A stretch of DNA of 64,000 bases from Ralstonia sp. 25mfcol4.1 (GCF_900104095.1 NZ_FNJO01000002.1:558001-622000); one strand, 5' to 3'; shown: positions 24,811-34,067, counted from the stretch's first letter. Program-made: numbers and translations. The notes: generated from the letters alone by a model not told the origin.

Positions 24811-26598
24811 TCAGAACAGATCGGCGTCCAGCGCCATCAGCGTGGCCGAACCGGCACGCGCCTTGCGGATTTCGGCGGCGGTTTCCGGCAGCAGCTTGGC
24901 AAAGTAGAAACGCGCGGTGGCCAGCTTGCTGACGTAGAACTTGTCGCCGCTGCCCTGTTTCTCCAGCGCGATCTTGGCCATGCGGGCCCAGAAGTACGAA
25001 AACACCAGGTGGCCCACCACGCGCAGGTACGGCACGGCTGCCCCGCCCACCTCGTCGGGGTTGCCCATCGCCTTCATGCCGATTTCCATCGTGAGCTTCT
25101 GCACCTTGTCGCCGATGTCGGCCAGCGGGTTCACGAATTCCTGCATGGCTTCGTTGGTGCCTTCTTCCTCGACGAACTGCTGCACGATCTTGCCGAAGGC
25201 CTTCAGCTTGGCGCCCATGTCGCCCAGGATCTTGCGGCCCAGCAGGTCCAGCGACTGGATCGTGTTGGTGCCTTCGTAGATCATGTTGATGCGCGCATCG
25301 CGCACGTACTGCTCCATGCCCCATTCGGCGATGTAGCCGTGGCCGCCGAACACCTGCATGCCTTCGTTGGTCGACGTGAAGGCGTTGTCGGTCAGGAAGG
25401 CCTTGATCACCGGCGTCAGCAGCGCCACCAGATCGGCGGCTTCCTTGCGCACCGACTCGTCGGGGTGCGACAGTTCGCGGTCGATCTGCAGCGCGGTCCA
25501 GTAGCTGAACGCGCGGCCGCCTTCCGCGTAGGCCTTCTGCGTCAGCAGCATGCGGCGCACGTCCGGATGCACGATGATCGGGTCGGCCGCCTTCTCGGGC
25601 GCCTTGGGGCCGGTCAGCGCGCGCATCTGCAGGCGGTCCTTGGCGTAGGCAAGCGAGTTCTGGTAGGCCACTTCGGTCAGGCCCAGGCCTTGCGCGCCCA
25701 CGCCCAGGCGGGCCGCGTTCATCATCACGAACATGGCGTTGAGGCCCTTGTTGGCCTCGCCTACCAGCCAGCCGCGCGCGCCGTCCAGGTTCATCACGCA
25801 GGTGGCGTTGCCGTGGATGCCCATCTTGTGCTCGATCGAGCCGCACTTGATGCCGTTGCGCTCGCCCGGGTTGCCGCTGGCGTCGGGGATGAACTTCGGT
25901 ACGACGAACAGCGAGATACCCTTGGTGCCTTGCGGGGCGTCCGGCAGGCGCGCCAGCACCAGGTGGATGATGTTCTCGGCCAGGTCGTGTTCGCCGGCCG
26001 AGATGAAGATCTTGGTGCCCGTGATCGCGTACGAGCCGTCGGCCTGCGGTTCGGCCTTCGAGCGCAGGATGCCCAGGTCGGTGCCGCAGTGCGGCTCGGT
26101 CAGGCACATCGTGCCCGTCCACACGCCCGACACCAGCTTGGGCAGGTAGGTCTGCTTCAGTTCCGGCGTGCCGTGCGCGTGCAGCGCCTCGTAGGCGCCG
26201 TGCGACAGGCCGGGGTACATCGTCCATGCCTGGCCGGCCGAGTTCAGCATCTCGTACAGCGCGTTGTTGACGATGATCGGCAGGCCCTGGCCGCCGAACT
26301 CGGGGTCGCAGGCCAGCGCGGGCCAGCCGGCCTCGACATACTGCTGGTAGGCTTCCTTGAAGCCCTTGGGTGCGCGCACCACGCCGTCGCCGACGTAGGT
26401 GCAGCCTTCGCGGTCGCCGGGCTGGTTCAGCGGGAACACCACGTCCGCGCAGAACTTGCCGGCTTCTTCGATAACCTGGTTGATGGTGTCCGCGTCGATG
26501 TCCGCGTGTCGCGGCATCGCCTTGAGTTCGGCTTCTGCGCCGAGCAGTTCGTGGAGCACGAACTGCATGTCGCGCAACGGTGCGGTGTACTGGCCCAT
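24811..26598 (-). CDS. Acyl-CoA dehydrogenase (long, with C-terminal extension)
   Basis: Flavoprotein for the first step of beta-oxidation. The 595-residue protein is longer than classical enzymes (about 390): it has the short N-terminal YTAPLRDMQFVLHELL segment, a central dehydrogenase core with MCLTEPHCGTDLG and ITGTKIFISAGEHDLAEN, the catalytic-glutamate segment IYEGTNTIQSLDLLGRK (about 440-456) and a C-terminal helical extension. The ATG at 26598 follows AAGGAGTCTTTG. Chain-length preference is not clear. It is the first structural gene after the TetR regulator. Confidence 0.92.
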   Translation of the reverse strand: MGQYTAPLRDMQFVLHELLGAEAELKAMPRHADIDADTINQVIEEAGKFCADVVFPLNQPGDREGCTYVGDGVVRAPKGFKEAYQQYVEAGWPALACDPEFGGQGLPIIVNNALYEMLNSAGQAWTMYPGLSHGAYEALHAHGTPELKQTYLPKLVSGVWTGTMCLTEPHCGTDLGILRSKAEPQADGSYAITGTKIFISAGEHDLAENIIHLVLARLPDAPQGTKGISLFVVPKFIPDASGNPGERNGIKCGSIEHKMGIHGNATCVMNLDGARGWLVGEANKGLNAMFVMMNAARLGVGAQGLGLTEVAYQNSLAYAKDRLQMRALTGPKAPEKAADPIIVHPDVRRMLLTQKAYAEGGRAFSYWTALQIDRELSHPDESVRKEAADLVALLTPVIKAFLTDNAFTSTNEGMQVFGGHGYIAEWGMEQYVRDARINMIYEGTNTIQSLDLLGRKILGDMGAKLKAFGKIVQQFVEEEGTNEAMQEFVNPLADIGDKVQKLTMEIGMKAMGNPDEVGGAAVPYLRVVGHLVFSYFWARMAKIALEKQGSGDKFYVSKLATARFYFAKLLPETAAEIRKARAGSATLMALDADLF

Positions 26599-26688
26599 CA
26601 AAGACTCCTTGGAGGTTTGCTTAGTGCCGCCACACGCGCATGCCGCACGCCCTGGAGGGGACGCGTGCGACCGTTGCCCGGGGGCGGC

Positions 26689-27327
26689 TCAGGTACGGTA
26701 AGACTGAATCAGTTTGTTGAGCGCGACCATGGCAAGCTCGGCACTGTCCGGCAGGCGCAGAAATCGGGCGTCATGATGCAAGCCTAGTTCAAGGCTGTAC
26801 ATCTCGAACAGCATCAGGCGCGGATCGCAATCCGCGCGCAGGTGCCCCTCTTCCTTGGCCTGATCGATGGCACGCAACAGCGCGGCCCGCCAGATGGTGA
26901 CGCTCTTGACCAGCTCGTCACGCACCGGGCTTTCCGCGCGGTCGTCGTACTCGACCGCCCCGCTGATGTAGATGCAACCCGTGGTGACTTCCTGGATGCG
27001 CTTTTCCATCCAGCGCCGCACCATCGACCACAGGCGAGGCAGACCGCGCGGCTCCTGCAGCGAGGGGTAGAACACCTCCTGCTCGAACCGTCGGTGATAC
27101 TCGCGCACCACTTCCACCTGCAGGTCTTCGCGCGAACCGAAATGCGCGAACACGCCGCTCTTGCTCATCTGCATGCGTTCCGCGAGCAGGCCGATGGTCA
27201 GACCTTCCAGCCCGTCGCGGGACGACAGTTCCAGTGCGGCATCGAGAATCGCCACGCGCGTCATCTCACCCTTTCGCAAGGGCGTGGGCGCGGCGGCGGA
27301 TTCAAGACGAACTGACTGGTGTCGCAT
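26689..27327 (-). CDS. TetR-family regulator, probably of the fatty-acid cluster
   Basis: Repressor-type regulator of 212 residues. The N-terminal helix-turn-helix is at about 28-75 (ILDAALELSSRDGLEGLTIGLLAERMQMSKSGVFAHFGSRE), followed by a ligand domain of low conservation. The ATG at 27327 (MRHQSVRLES) follows GGAGAGAAAACC. It is upstream of and co-directional with acyl-CoA dehydrogenase, fadB and fadA, which argues that it controls them. Betaproteobacterial TetR proteins such as FadP regulate fatty-acid degradation; identity with FadP is inference. Confidence 0.88.
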   Translation of the reverse strand: MRHQSVRLESAAAPTPLRKGEMTRVAILDAALELSSRDGLEGLTIGLLAERMQMSKSGVFAHFGSREDLQVEVVREYHRRFEQEVFYPSLQEPRGLPRLWSMVRRWMEKRIQEVTTGCIYISGAVEYDDRAESPVRDELVKSVTIWRAALLRAIDQAKEEGHLRADCDPRLMLFEMYSLELGLHHDARFLRLPDSAELAMVALNKLIQSYRT

Positions 27328-27666
27328 GGTTTTCTCTCCGTTCTCTGCAGCATCCCGCGGATGCCGTTTCCTGGCTTGACGCTGCTTTCGGCAGGCGCCG
27401 CGACAGCAAACCGCCATCGCAAATGCACGAAGTCTAAGCCAAAAAAGAACGGTCGTTCAGATTATTCTGGCGAGGCCGACTGGCATCAAGTATTTAATTA
27501 GACCCGTGTTTCTAAACACGCGGCCCCGATGGCGCCGGCCCGGGCGCACGTTGCGACGCATTGCAGCAACGGCTTAAAAACCGCCTGGGATCGCGGCATC
27601 CGCGCGAGCGGCCATGGCAGCAGCGCGGCAGGGCACCATGTTACCGTGTGACGCCTTGCCGGCGCC
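27328..27666. other. Gap between the TetR gene and the ClsB-type gene
   Basis: 339 bases without a gene. It holds the candidate TetR operator (27447-27458) and a second palindrome CGTGTTT-CT-AAACACG (27505-27520) in an AT-rich stretch. Nothing else is recognisable in the rest. Confidence 0.6.
27447..27458. promoter_or_regulatory. Candidate TetR operator
   Basis: GAACGGTCGTTC, an inverted repeat with AACG/CGTT arms, embedded in AT-rich sequence 120 bases upstream of the TetR start. TetR operators often have this ACGGTCGT core. It would allow autoregulation and control of the operon behind it. Confidence 0.5.
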
Positions 27667-29112
27667 TCAGTAGCGCCCCGTCACGCCCGCGATGACGACG
27701 CCGACACGCAACACGTAGTAGGCCGCCCAATTGGCAAAGCGTCGCAAACGCGGCAGCCGGGCGTGCACCTCGGGCATCACCCGCGCGCTGCGCTGGACCA
27801 TGGCGCGCTCCAGCCGGACGCGCAGCGTATTGGCGAATGCGGCGTCATAGACCGCCACATTCGCCTCGCGCGCCAACAGCAGGCTGAACGGGTCCATGTT
27901 GCTCGACCCCACGGTGGCCCACGTATCGTCCACCACCGCCACCTTGGCGTGCAGGAAGCTTTCCTCGTACTCGTAGATTTCGACGCCGGCCTCCAGCAGC
28001 CGCGCATAGAGCGCGTGCGTGGCGTAGTGCTGGAGCCGGTATTCGACCATGCCCTGCAGCAGCAGCCGCACCCGCACGCCGCGCTCGCGGCAGGCCAGCA
28101 GCGCGCGCCGCATCTTGTGGCCGGGCAGGAAGTAGGCATTGGCCAGGATCACGTCGTGGCGCGCCGAGCCCAGCGCGTACAGGTATTCGCGTTCGATGGT
28201 GCGGCGATTGCGCAGGTTGTCGCGCAGCAGCAAGGCGGCCGGCACCCCGTCGGCCTGGACGTCACTCCGCGCCTGCCGCGCACCGCGCGTCAGCGCCTCC
28301 ACTTCGGCAAACGCGTTCGCGGTTTCACGCAGGCCGCGCCGTTGTGCGATGCGAAACCAGAGGCGGGCAGAAGCCAGCGCGATCTGCGCCACCAGCGGCC
28401 CGCGCACGCGCACCGCGAAATCGTAGCGCGGCCCCAGTTCCGGCAGATCGATCGGCCCGTGGTTGTGGTCGTCGATGATATTGATGCCGCCGACGAACGC
28501 CACCTTGCCGTCGATCACGGCGATCTTGCGATGGAGCCGCCGCAGGTGGCGCCGCGCAAACTTGAATCCGCGCATCGGTCGGTAGATTTCGACATTGACG
28601 CCGCCGGTGCGCAGGCGGTCCAGCAGCGCGGCGGGCATGTCGCCGGCGCCAAACCCGTCCACCACCAGCCTCACATCGACGCCGCGCCGGGCGGCGCCAA
28701 TCAGCGCATCGCCGACCCGTGTGCCCACGTCGTCGTCGGCATAGATATAGGTCTCCACCACCACGTGGCCCTGCGCAGCATCGATGGCGGAAATCAGCGC
28801 CGGAAAGAACTCCTGGCCGTTACAGAGGAGATCGACGAGATTGTCCGGCACCGGGCTGCCACGACGGCGCACCCAGCGCATCAGCCTGGCCTTGGCATGG
28901 GCGCCGGCGGTGCGCAACTCGTGGACGGACCCGCTGAGGCCGGGCGGCGCGGGCGGCGGCGCGGCGGCTTCCGCGGGCGCCTGCCGCCCATCGGGCACCC
29001 CGGGCACCTCGGGCACCTCGGGCACCTCGGGCACCCCGGGCACCCCGGGCACCTCGGGCGCATCGGGGTTCCGGGGCAATTCGGGTTCGGCGCGATCGTA
29101 GATCCGTGACAT
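27667..29112 (-). CDS. clsB: Phospholipase D-type cardiolipin synthase (ClsB/YbhO-like)
   Basis: Membrane-associated phosphatidyltransferase of 481 residues. Two HKD motifs are present: HRKIAVIDGKVAFVGGIN (about 201-218) and HAKVAVVDDTWATVGSSNMD (about 382-401). The N-terminus (about 17-42) is a run of VPE/VPG tripeptides encoded by 9-base tandem repeats (28992-29059), followed by an Ala/Pro linker, unlike the short N-termini of E. coli ClsB. The start MSRIYDRAEP is an ATG at 29112. YbhP-like and MobB genes lie near; ybhP-ybhO is also a pair in E. coli. Divergent from mobB. Confidence 0.9.
   Translation of the reverse strand: MSRIYDRAEPELPRNPDAPEVPGVPGVPEVPEVPEVPGVPDGRQAPAEAAAPPPAPPGLSGSVHELRTAGAHAKARLMRWVRRRGSPVPDNLVDLLCNGQEFFPALISAIDAAQGHVVVETYIYADDDVGTRVGDALIGAARRGVDVRLVVDGFGAGDMPAALLDRLRTGGVNVEIYRPMRGFKFARRHLRRLHRKIAVIDGKVAFVGGINIIDDHNHGPIDLPELGPRYDFAVRVRGPLVAQIALASARLWFRIAQRRGLRETANAFAEVEALTRGARQARSDVQADGVPAALLLRDNLRNRRTIEREYLYALGSARHDVILANAYFLPGHKMRRALLACRERGVRVRLLLQGMVEYRLQHYATHALYARLLEAGVEIYEYEESFLHAKVAVVDDTWATVGSSNMDPFSLLLAREANVAVYDAAFANTLRVRLERAMVQRSARVMPEVHARLPRLRRFANWAAYYVLRVGVVIAGVTGRY
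28992..29059. repeat. 9-bp tandem repeat inside the ClsB-type gene
   Basis: About seven to eight copies of a 9-base unit of form GGGCACCTC / GGGCACCCC. It encodes the VPE/VPG run near the N-terminus. Units are multiples of three, so copy-number change would not shift the frame. This is a likely slippage hotspot. Confidence 0.9.
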
Positions 29113-29205
29113 GGCTCGATTATCGGGCAACGGGCGGCTCCTGCACATGGCCCGGCCGAACTCTGCTATTGTCGGGCCATTGTGACGCCCAACAGGGAAA
29201 GCATT

Positions 29206-29718
29206 GTGAAGGTATTCGGTATCGCCGGTTCCTCGGGCAGCGGCAAGACGACGCTGCTGGACCAGTTGATCCCCCGCTTCGTGGCCGCCGGCCAGCGCGT
29301 CGCCGGCATCAAGCACACGCACCACGGTTTCGATCCGGACACGCCAGGCAAGGATTCGTGGCGGATGCGCCAGGGTGGCTGCGAGAACGTCGTACTGGTG
29401 GGCGCCCGCCACCTGACGCTGATGCGCCACTATCCGGAAGACAAGCCGTCGCCCGAAATCGGCGAAGCGCTGGCGGTGCTGCCGCCCGATACCGACCTGG
29501 TGATGGTCGAGGGCTACAAATGGAGCGATTTCCCCAAGCTCGAAATCTATCGGCCTGCCAACGGCAAGGCGCCGCTCTGGCCCGAAGTGCCGGGCGTGGT
29601 GGCCGTGGCCACCGATGCGATGGACCAGGTGGCCGGGCAGACTACGCTCCCCGTGATCGACCTGGCCGACGCGGAGGCCATCTACCGCTGGATCCGCGAC
29701 TACCTGGCATCGCACTGA
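29206..29718 (+). CDS. mobB: Molybdopterin-guanine dinucleotide biosynthesis protein B
   Basis: GTP-binding helper for attaching GMP to molybdopterin (Mo-bisMGD synthesis). The 170-residue protein begins KVFGIAGSSGSGKTTLLDQLIPRF, a Walker A P-loop, and has the family segments GIKHTHHGFDPDTPGKDSWRMRQ and VMVEGYKWSDFPKLEIYRP. I chose the GTG at 29206, after AGGGAAAGCATT; a GTG at 29182 is in frame but leaves extra residues. It is divergent from the ClsB-type gene. Relevant to the molybdenum hydroxylase at 49-57 kb only in a general way, since xanthine-dehydrogenase-type enzymes usually use MCD or plain MPT. Confidence 0.92.
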   Translation: MKVFGIAGSSGSGKTTLLDQLIPRFVAAGQRVAGIKHTHHGFDPDTPGKDSWRMRQGGCENVVLVGARHLTLMRHYPEDKPSPEIGEALAVLPPDTDLVMVEGYKWSDFPKLEIYRPANGKAPLWPEVPGVVAVATDAMDQVAGQTTLPVIDLADAEAIYRWIRDYLASH

Positions 29719-29763
29719 CGCCAGATTCAGGGGGTGTACCGGCCCCTGCGCTGTCTTTCCGCC

Positions 29764-30519
29764 TTACGCTTCCGGAATCGCCACGCGGTGCGCCAGCTCG
29801 GCCATCAGCGGCACATGATCCGATCGCTGCGCCCATTCGCGCCCCGTGAGCGCCTGCGTGCGTTCGATATCGAAACCGCGCACGTAAATGCGGTCAAGCT
29901 GCCACCACGGCATATGGCTCGGAAAGGTATGAATGCGCCCGTTCTTGGCATGGGCCGATTCCACGGCATTCAGCGTGTTGCAGATACGGGTATCGAGCTT
30001 GTGGTTCCAGTCGTTGAAGTCGCCGGCAATGACCAGCGGGGCGTGGTCGGGCACCACTGACCGCACCCGGTCCACCAGCGCGCTGGCCTGCCGCACCCGG
30101 CTACGCGCAAACAGCCCGAAATGCACGCAAATCAGATGGGCCTCCACGCCGTTGATGTCTGCCACGGCGTGCAGCAGCCCGCGCTGTTCGAAGCGGTGAT
30201 CCGAAATATCGAGATTTTCCGACATCAGGATCGGATGCCGCGACAGGATTGCGTTGCCGTGGTGCCCGTGCTCGTACACGGCGTTGCGGCCGTAGACCGA
30301 ATGCGGATAGGCGTCGGTGGCCAGGTAGTTGAGCTGGGTGTGATCGGGGTCGAACAGTTCGGCGGCGATCAGGCGGTCGTTGCGATCCTGCACTTCCTGC
30401 AGAAACACGATATCGGCGTTCATCGACTGCAGGCCCGTGCGCACGCTCTGGATACGCGGCTTGCCCGAGAACCCCTTCACGCCCTTGTGGATGTTGTAGG
30501 TCACGACGCGCAGTTTCAT
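29764..30519 (-). CDS. Endonuclease/exonuclease/phosphatase-family protein (YbhP-like)
   Basis: Metal-dependent phosphoesterase fold, 251 residues. Core motifs are MKLRVVTYNIHKGVKG, QEVQDRN (metal Glu), HGNAILSRHP, VIAGDFNDWNH and SDHVPLMAEL (catalytic His). It resembles E. coli YbhP, encoded beside the cardiolipin synthase ybhO. The substrate is unknown, and I do not assign DNA nuclease activity. The ATG at 30517-30519 overlaps the nudB stop as ATGA. It follows nudB in the aspS-side transcript and converges with mobB. Confidence 0.88.
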   Translation of the reverse strand: MKLRVVTYNIHKGVKGFSGKPRIQSVRTGLQSMNADIVFLQEVQDRNDRLIAAELFDPDHTQLNYLATDAYPHSVYGRNAVYEHGHHGNAILSRHPILMSENLDISDHRFEQRGLLHAVADINGVEAHLICVHFGLFARSRVRQASALVDRVRSVVPDHAPLVIAGDFNDWNHKLDTRICNTLNAVESAHAKNGRIHTFPSHMPWWQLDRIYVRGFDIERTQALTGREWAQRSDHVPLMAELAHRVAIPEA

Positions 30520-31004
30520 CGCGCATCCCCGCGTACGGCCCCGGCTTCCACGCCCTGCGCCCCGGCCATACGCCAGGCCAGTTGGCGCACCGCCTCCGCG
30601 TTGCTGCTGGAAAAACAGCGTTCGGCGGCTGCCTGCCATGGCAGCCACTCGAACTGTAGGTGCTCGCGCGGCGCCAGCGTCACCGGCAGCGGCTCCGGTA
30701 CACACAGGCCGAACCAGTGCTCGGTATTACGGGTGACGCCGGGCGCATAACGATGGCGCCACTGGGGGTAGATTTCGTAGTCGATCGTATGCCGCCAGTC
30801 GGTCAACCGGTAGTGGCTGGCCACGATGCCGGTTTCCTCGGCAACTTCGCGGGCTGCGGTCGCCATCAGGGGCTCGTCTTCGGCATCAAGGCTGCCCGTC
30901 ACCGATTGCCAGAAGCCTGGCCGGTCGGCACGCTCGATCAACAGGACTTGCAGGTCTGGCGTATGTATGACGACCAGTACCGATTCGGGAATCTTGTAGC
31001 GCAT
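30516..31004 (-). CDS. nudB: Dihydroneopterin triphosphate diphosphatase
   Basis: Nudix hydrolase of folate synthesis that removes pyrophosphate from dihydroneopterin triphosphate. The 162-residue protein begins MRYKIPESVLVVIHTPDLQ, characteristic of NudB, and carries the Nudix box GSLDAEDEPLMATAAREVAEETGI (about 48-71, with the REVAEETG core). The ATG at 31004 is chosen over an in-frame upstream start. It shares four bases with the YbhP-like gene. aspS and nudB being neighbours is a familiar arrangement in proteobacteria. Confidence 0.93.
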   Translation of the reverse strand: MRYKIPESVLVVIHTPDLQVLLIERADRPGFWQSVTGSLDAEDEPLMATAAREVAEETGIVASHYRLTDWRHTIDYEIYPQWRHRYAPGVTRNTEHWFGLCVPEPLPVTLAPREHLQFEWLPWQAAAERCFSSSNAEAVRQLAWRMAGAQGVEAGAVRGDAR

Positions 31005-31089
31005 GGGGCGGTGGAGGCAACAGACCCCAAGCATAGCGCAGCGGCGCCGCCTCCGGCGTCATCCGCTGTCTGAATACCGCGATGTGGAA

Positions 31090-32058
31090 TCAGGCGACGG
31101 TCTGCTCGCCCGCGGCCCGGGGCGTCAGGTAGTGACCGCCGGGGACCGGGCTGGCAACGCCGTCCGGCCCCGTGCCGGGCAGGCTGCCCAGCCAGGTATC
31201 GAAGACCTCGGGCGAATCGCCGTGACCCCAGGCGGCGCGCAATTGCTGCATCAGCGGCGCCAGCGCCTGGGTATAGCGCTGCGAGGCCACATGGGCATGT
31301 TCGGCCAGCGCATCGGTGCTTTCACGCACCTGGGCGGCCAGTTCCGCGCGTTCCTGGCCGATTTCCTTCTCGCGCATGCCAAGCTGGTTGTACTTCTGGA
31401 TCAGGAACCGCTGGTAATCGCCCGCCTCCACGCCTTGCGCGGCCTGGGCATTGACCTGTTCGAAGCGCAGCACGATGCTCGCCGTTTCCTGCTCGACATG
31501 GGCGGCCTCGGCGTTCACCTGCTGCAGGGCTTCCTGCAGGCGGAGCGCCTCGCGCCGATGGGTCTGCAGGCGCGTCGCTTCGTCGTCAAACGTGCGTTGG
31601 GCGGTCAGGTAGGCCTGCACCACGGGCTGCGGCGCCACCACAAGCAGCGGGTCAGCACCGCCGGCGCGCCGGCCCGACAGCAGCGCGTCCTCTGCCAGCC
31701 GCAGGTTGCCGACATCTTCCAGCCAGCGGCCGCGGGCCATCACGGTTGCCACGGTGTCCAGCGCCAGCTTGCGCAGGGCATCGGCACGCTGCGCGGCCAC
31801 GGGGCCCTCGCCCTGCACGGGCTGGGAGAAATCGGAAAGCGGCTGCGCGTTCTGCACGGCATGCGCGATATCGGGCACGCACGCCGCCACGGTTGTCGCC
31901 ACCGATTCCGACATGGCCTGGGCCGACTTGCGCACCGCGCGGCGCAGCTCGAAGCGCGCCAGCAGCATCATGAGCAGCCCGGCCACCAGCCAGGTCAGGA
32001 TGGTTTCCGCATGGGCCAGCACGAAGGCCCGGATCATTTCCGTATCGAGTTGCAGCAT
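31090..32058 (-). CDS. Membrane-anchored coiled-coil protein of unknown function
   Basis: I do not recognise a family. The 322-residue protein has one hydrophobic segment near the N-terminus (about 14-34, ILTWLVAGLLMMLLARFEL). A long, Ala/Gln/Glu-rich, cytoplasm-type region follows, with heptad-like stretches at about 160-275 (RRAVRKSAQAM, EALQQVNAEAAHVEQE, REKEIGQERAELAAQVRES) that predict a coiled coil. The ATG at 32058 is preceded by GGGAGGACAACACCAG. It lies between aspS and nudB on the same strand but behind the aspS terminator, so it may have its own promoter. Confidence 0.75.
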   Translation of the reverse strand: MLQLDTEMIRAFVLAHAETILTWLVAGLLMMLLARFELRRAVRKSAQAMSESVATTVAACVPDIAHAVQNAQPLSDFSQPVQGEGPVAAQRADALRKLALDTVATVMARGRWLEDVGNLRLAEDALLSGRRAGGADPLLVVAPQPVVQAYLTAQRTFDDEATRLQTHRREALRLQEALQQVNAEAAHVEQETASIVLRFEQVNAQAAQGVEAGDYQRFLIQKYNQLGMREKEIGQERAELAAQVRESTDALAEHAHVASQRYTQALAPLMQQLRAAWGHGDSPEVFDTWLGSLPGTGPDGVASPVPGGHYLTPRAAGEQTVA

Positions 32059-32191
32059 CTGGTGTTGTCCTCCCACGTCACGACCGGCCTTTCGGGTGGG
32101 CCGGCTTCGCGCGCATCAGGCAGAAAGACATCATCGGGGATCGCTTCGTTCCGGGTGGTAACAAATGGAAACGCATCCTTGCGCCGAAAAC

Positions 32192-32219
32192 AAAAAAGCC
32201 GCGCGGGCGCGCGGCTTTT
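32192..32219 (-). terminator. Bidirectional-looking terminator after aspS
   Basis: Stem AAAAGCCGCGCG - GGC - CGCGCGGCTTTT with T runs at both ends; on the minus strand it ends in TTTTTTG after the stem, about 40 bases past the aspS stop. Confidence 0.85.
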
Positions 32220-32258
32220 CGTACCGGAACCGGAATGATCCGGCTGCGGGTCGGGCGA

Positions 32259-34067
32259 TCAGGCAGTCGTCTTCGGCTCTTGCGCGCGCAGACGGATATG
32301 CAGTTCGCGCAGTTGCTTCTCGTCGACCGAGCTCGGGGCCTGCGTCAGCAGATCCTGGGCACGTTGCGTCTTCGGGAAGGCGATCACGTCGCGGATCGAA
32401 TCGGCACCGGCCATCATCGTCACGATACGGTCCAGGCCGAAAGCCAGGCCACCGTGCGGCGGCGCACCATATTGCAGTGCGTCCAGCAGATAGCCGAACT
32501 TGGCGCGGGCTTCCTCGTCGCCGATCTTCAGCGCGCGGAACACCTTGCTTTGCACGTCCTCGCGGTAGATACGGACCGAGCCGCCGCCCATTTCCCAGCC
32601 GTTCAGCACCATGTCGTAGGCCTTGGCGATGCACTTGCCCGGGTCGGTTTCCAGGTACTGCAGGTGCTCGTCCTTGGGGCTCGTGAACGGATGGTGCATG
32701 GCCACCCAGCGGGCGTCTTCCTCGTCGTACTCGAACATCGGGAAGTCGATCACCCACAGCGGCTTCCAGGTGTCCTCGAACAGGCCGGTGCTCTTGCCGA
32801 ATTCCGAATGGCCGATCTTCAGGCGCAGCGCGCCGATGGCGTCGTTGACCACCTTGGCCTTGTCGGCGCCAAAGAAGATGATGTCGCCGTCCTTGGCTTC
32901 GGTGCGCTTCAGGATTTCGGCAATCGACGCATCGTGCAGGTTCTTCACGATCGGCGACTGCAGGCCGTCACGGCCCTTGGCCACTTCGTTGACCTTGATC
33001 CAGGCCAGGCCCTTGGCGCCGTAGATCGCCACGAACTGGGTGTAGGCATCGATCTCGCCACGCGAGATGGCGCTGCCGCCCGGCACGCGCAGGCCCACCA
33101 CACGACCGTTGTCGCTGTTGGCCGGGCCCGAGAACACCTTGAAGTCGACGTCCTTCATGACGTCGGTCAGTTCGGTGAATTCCAGCTTGACGCGCAGGTC
33201 GGGCTTGTCCGAGCCAAAGCGGGCCATGGCTTCGCGGAACTCCATCACCGGGAACTTGGAGACCAGGTCCACGTCGATGGCGTTCTTGAACACGGTGCGC
33301 ATCATGTCCTCGAACAGGTCACGGATCTCCTGTTCGGTCAGGAACGACGTTTCGCAGTCGATCTGGGTGAATTCGGGCTGGCGGTCGGCGCGCAGGTCCT
33401 CGTCACGGAAGCACTTGGTGATCTGGTAGTAGCGGTCGAAGCCCGAGACCATCAGCATCTGCTTGAAGATCTGCGGCGACTGCGGCAGCGCGAAGAAGTG
33501 GCCCGGGTTCACGCGCGACGGCACCAGGTAGTCGCGGGCGCCTTCGGGCGTGCTCTTGCCCAGCATCGGGGTCTCGATGTCGATGAAACCCTGTGCGTCC
33601 AGGTACTTGCGCACTTCCATGGCGACCTTGTAGCGCAGGCGCAGGTTGTATTGCATCTGCGGACGGCGCAGATCCAGCACGCGGTGCGTGAGGCGCGTGG
33701 TTTCCGACAGGTTGTCGTCGTCCAGCTGGAACGGCGGCGTGACCGACGGGTTCAGGACGGTCAGCTCGTGGCACAGCACCTCGATCTTGCCCGAGGTCAG
33801 GTTGCTGTTCTCGGTGCCGGCCGGACGCGGGCGCACCTTGCCCACCACGCGGATGCAGAATTCGTTGCGGATCTCTTCCGCGGCCTTGAACATCTCCGGA
33901 CGGTCCGGATCGCACACCACCTGCACCAGCCCTTCACGGTCGCGCAGATCGACGAAGATCACGCCGCCATGGTCGCGACGGCGCTGCACCCAGCCCGTCA
34001 GGGCCACTTCCTGGCCGGTCAGTTGTTCGGTCACCAGACCGCAGTAATGTGTACGCATGGAAGACAT
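32259..34067 (-). CDS. aspS: Aspartyl-tRNA synthetase (bacterial type, likely non-discriminating)
   Basis: Class II synthetase of 602 residues that charges tRNA(Asp). The N-terminal OB fold is at about 1-110, motif 2 near [18 protein letters not shown], the bacterial GAD insert at about 290-410 and motif 3 near [15 protein letters not shown]. In the anticodon domain the sequence is [12 protein letters not shown], with His33 where E. coli AspRS has Leu; in Pseudomonas aeruginosa that His (31) is known to favour tRNA(Asn) recognition. The enzyme may therefore also make Asp-tRNA(Asn), to be amidated by GatCAB. The start at 34067 has no clear Shine-Dalgarno; ATG 34058 is an alternative. Confidence 0.95.
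   Translation of the reverse strand: MSSMRTHYCGLVTEQLTGQEVALTGWVQRRRDHGGVIFVDLRDREGLVQVVCDPDRPEMFKAAEEIRNEFCIRVVGKVRPRPAGTENSNLTSGKIEVLCHELTVLNPSVTPPFQLDDDNLSETTRLTHRVLDLRRPQMQYNLRLRYKVAMEVRKYLDAQGFIDIETPMLGKSTPEGARDYLVPSRVNPGHFFALPQSPQIFKQMLMVSGFDRYYQITKCFRDEDLRADRQPEFTQIDCETSFLTEQEIRDLFEDMMRTVFKNAIDVDLVSKFPVMEFREAMARFGSDKPDLRVKLEFTELTDVMKDVDFKVFSGPANSDNGRVVGLRVPGGSAISRGEIDAYTQFVAIYGAKGLAWIKVNEVAKGRDGLQSPIVKNLHDASIAEILKRTEAKDGDIIFFGADKAKVVNDAIGALRLKIGHSEFGKSTGLFEDTWKPLWVIDFPMFEYDEEDARWVAMHHPFTSPKDEHLQYLETDPGKCIAKAYDMVLNGWEMGGGSVRIYREDVQSKVFRALKIGDEEARAKFGYLLDALQYGAPPHGGLAFGLDRIVTMMAGADSIRDVIAFPKTQRAQDLLTQAPSSVDEKQLRELHIRLRAQEPKTTA

Noticed and set aside
28992..29059. Short direct repeats suggesting a CRISPR array
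   Set aside because: The 9-base units are contiguous, have no spacers, and lie in frame inside the ClsB-type gene.
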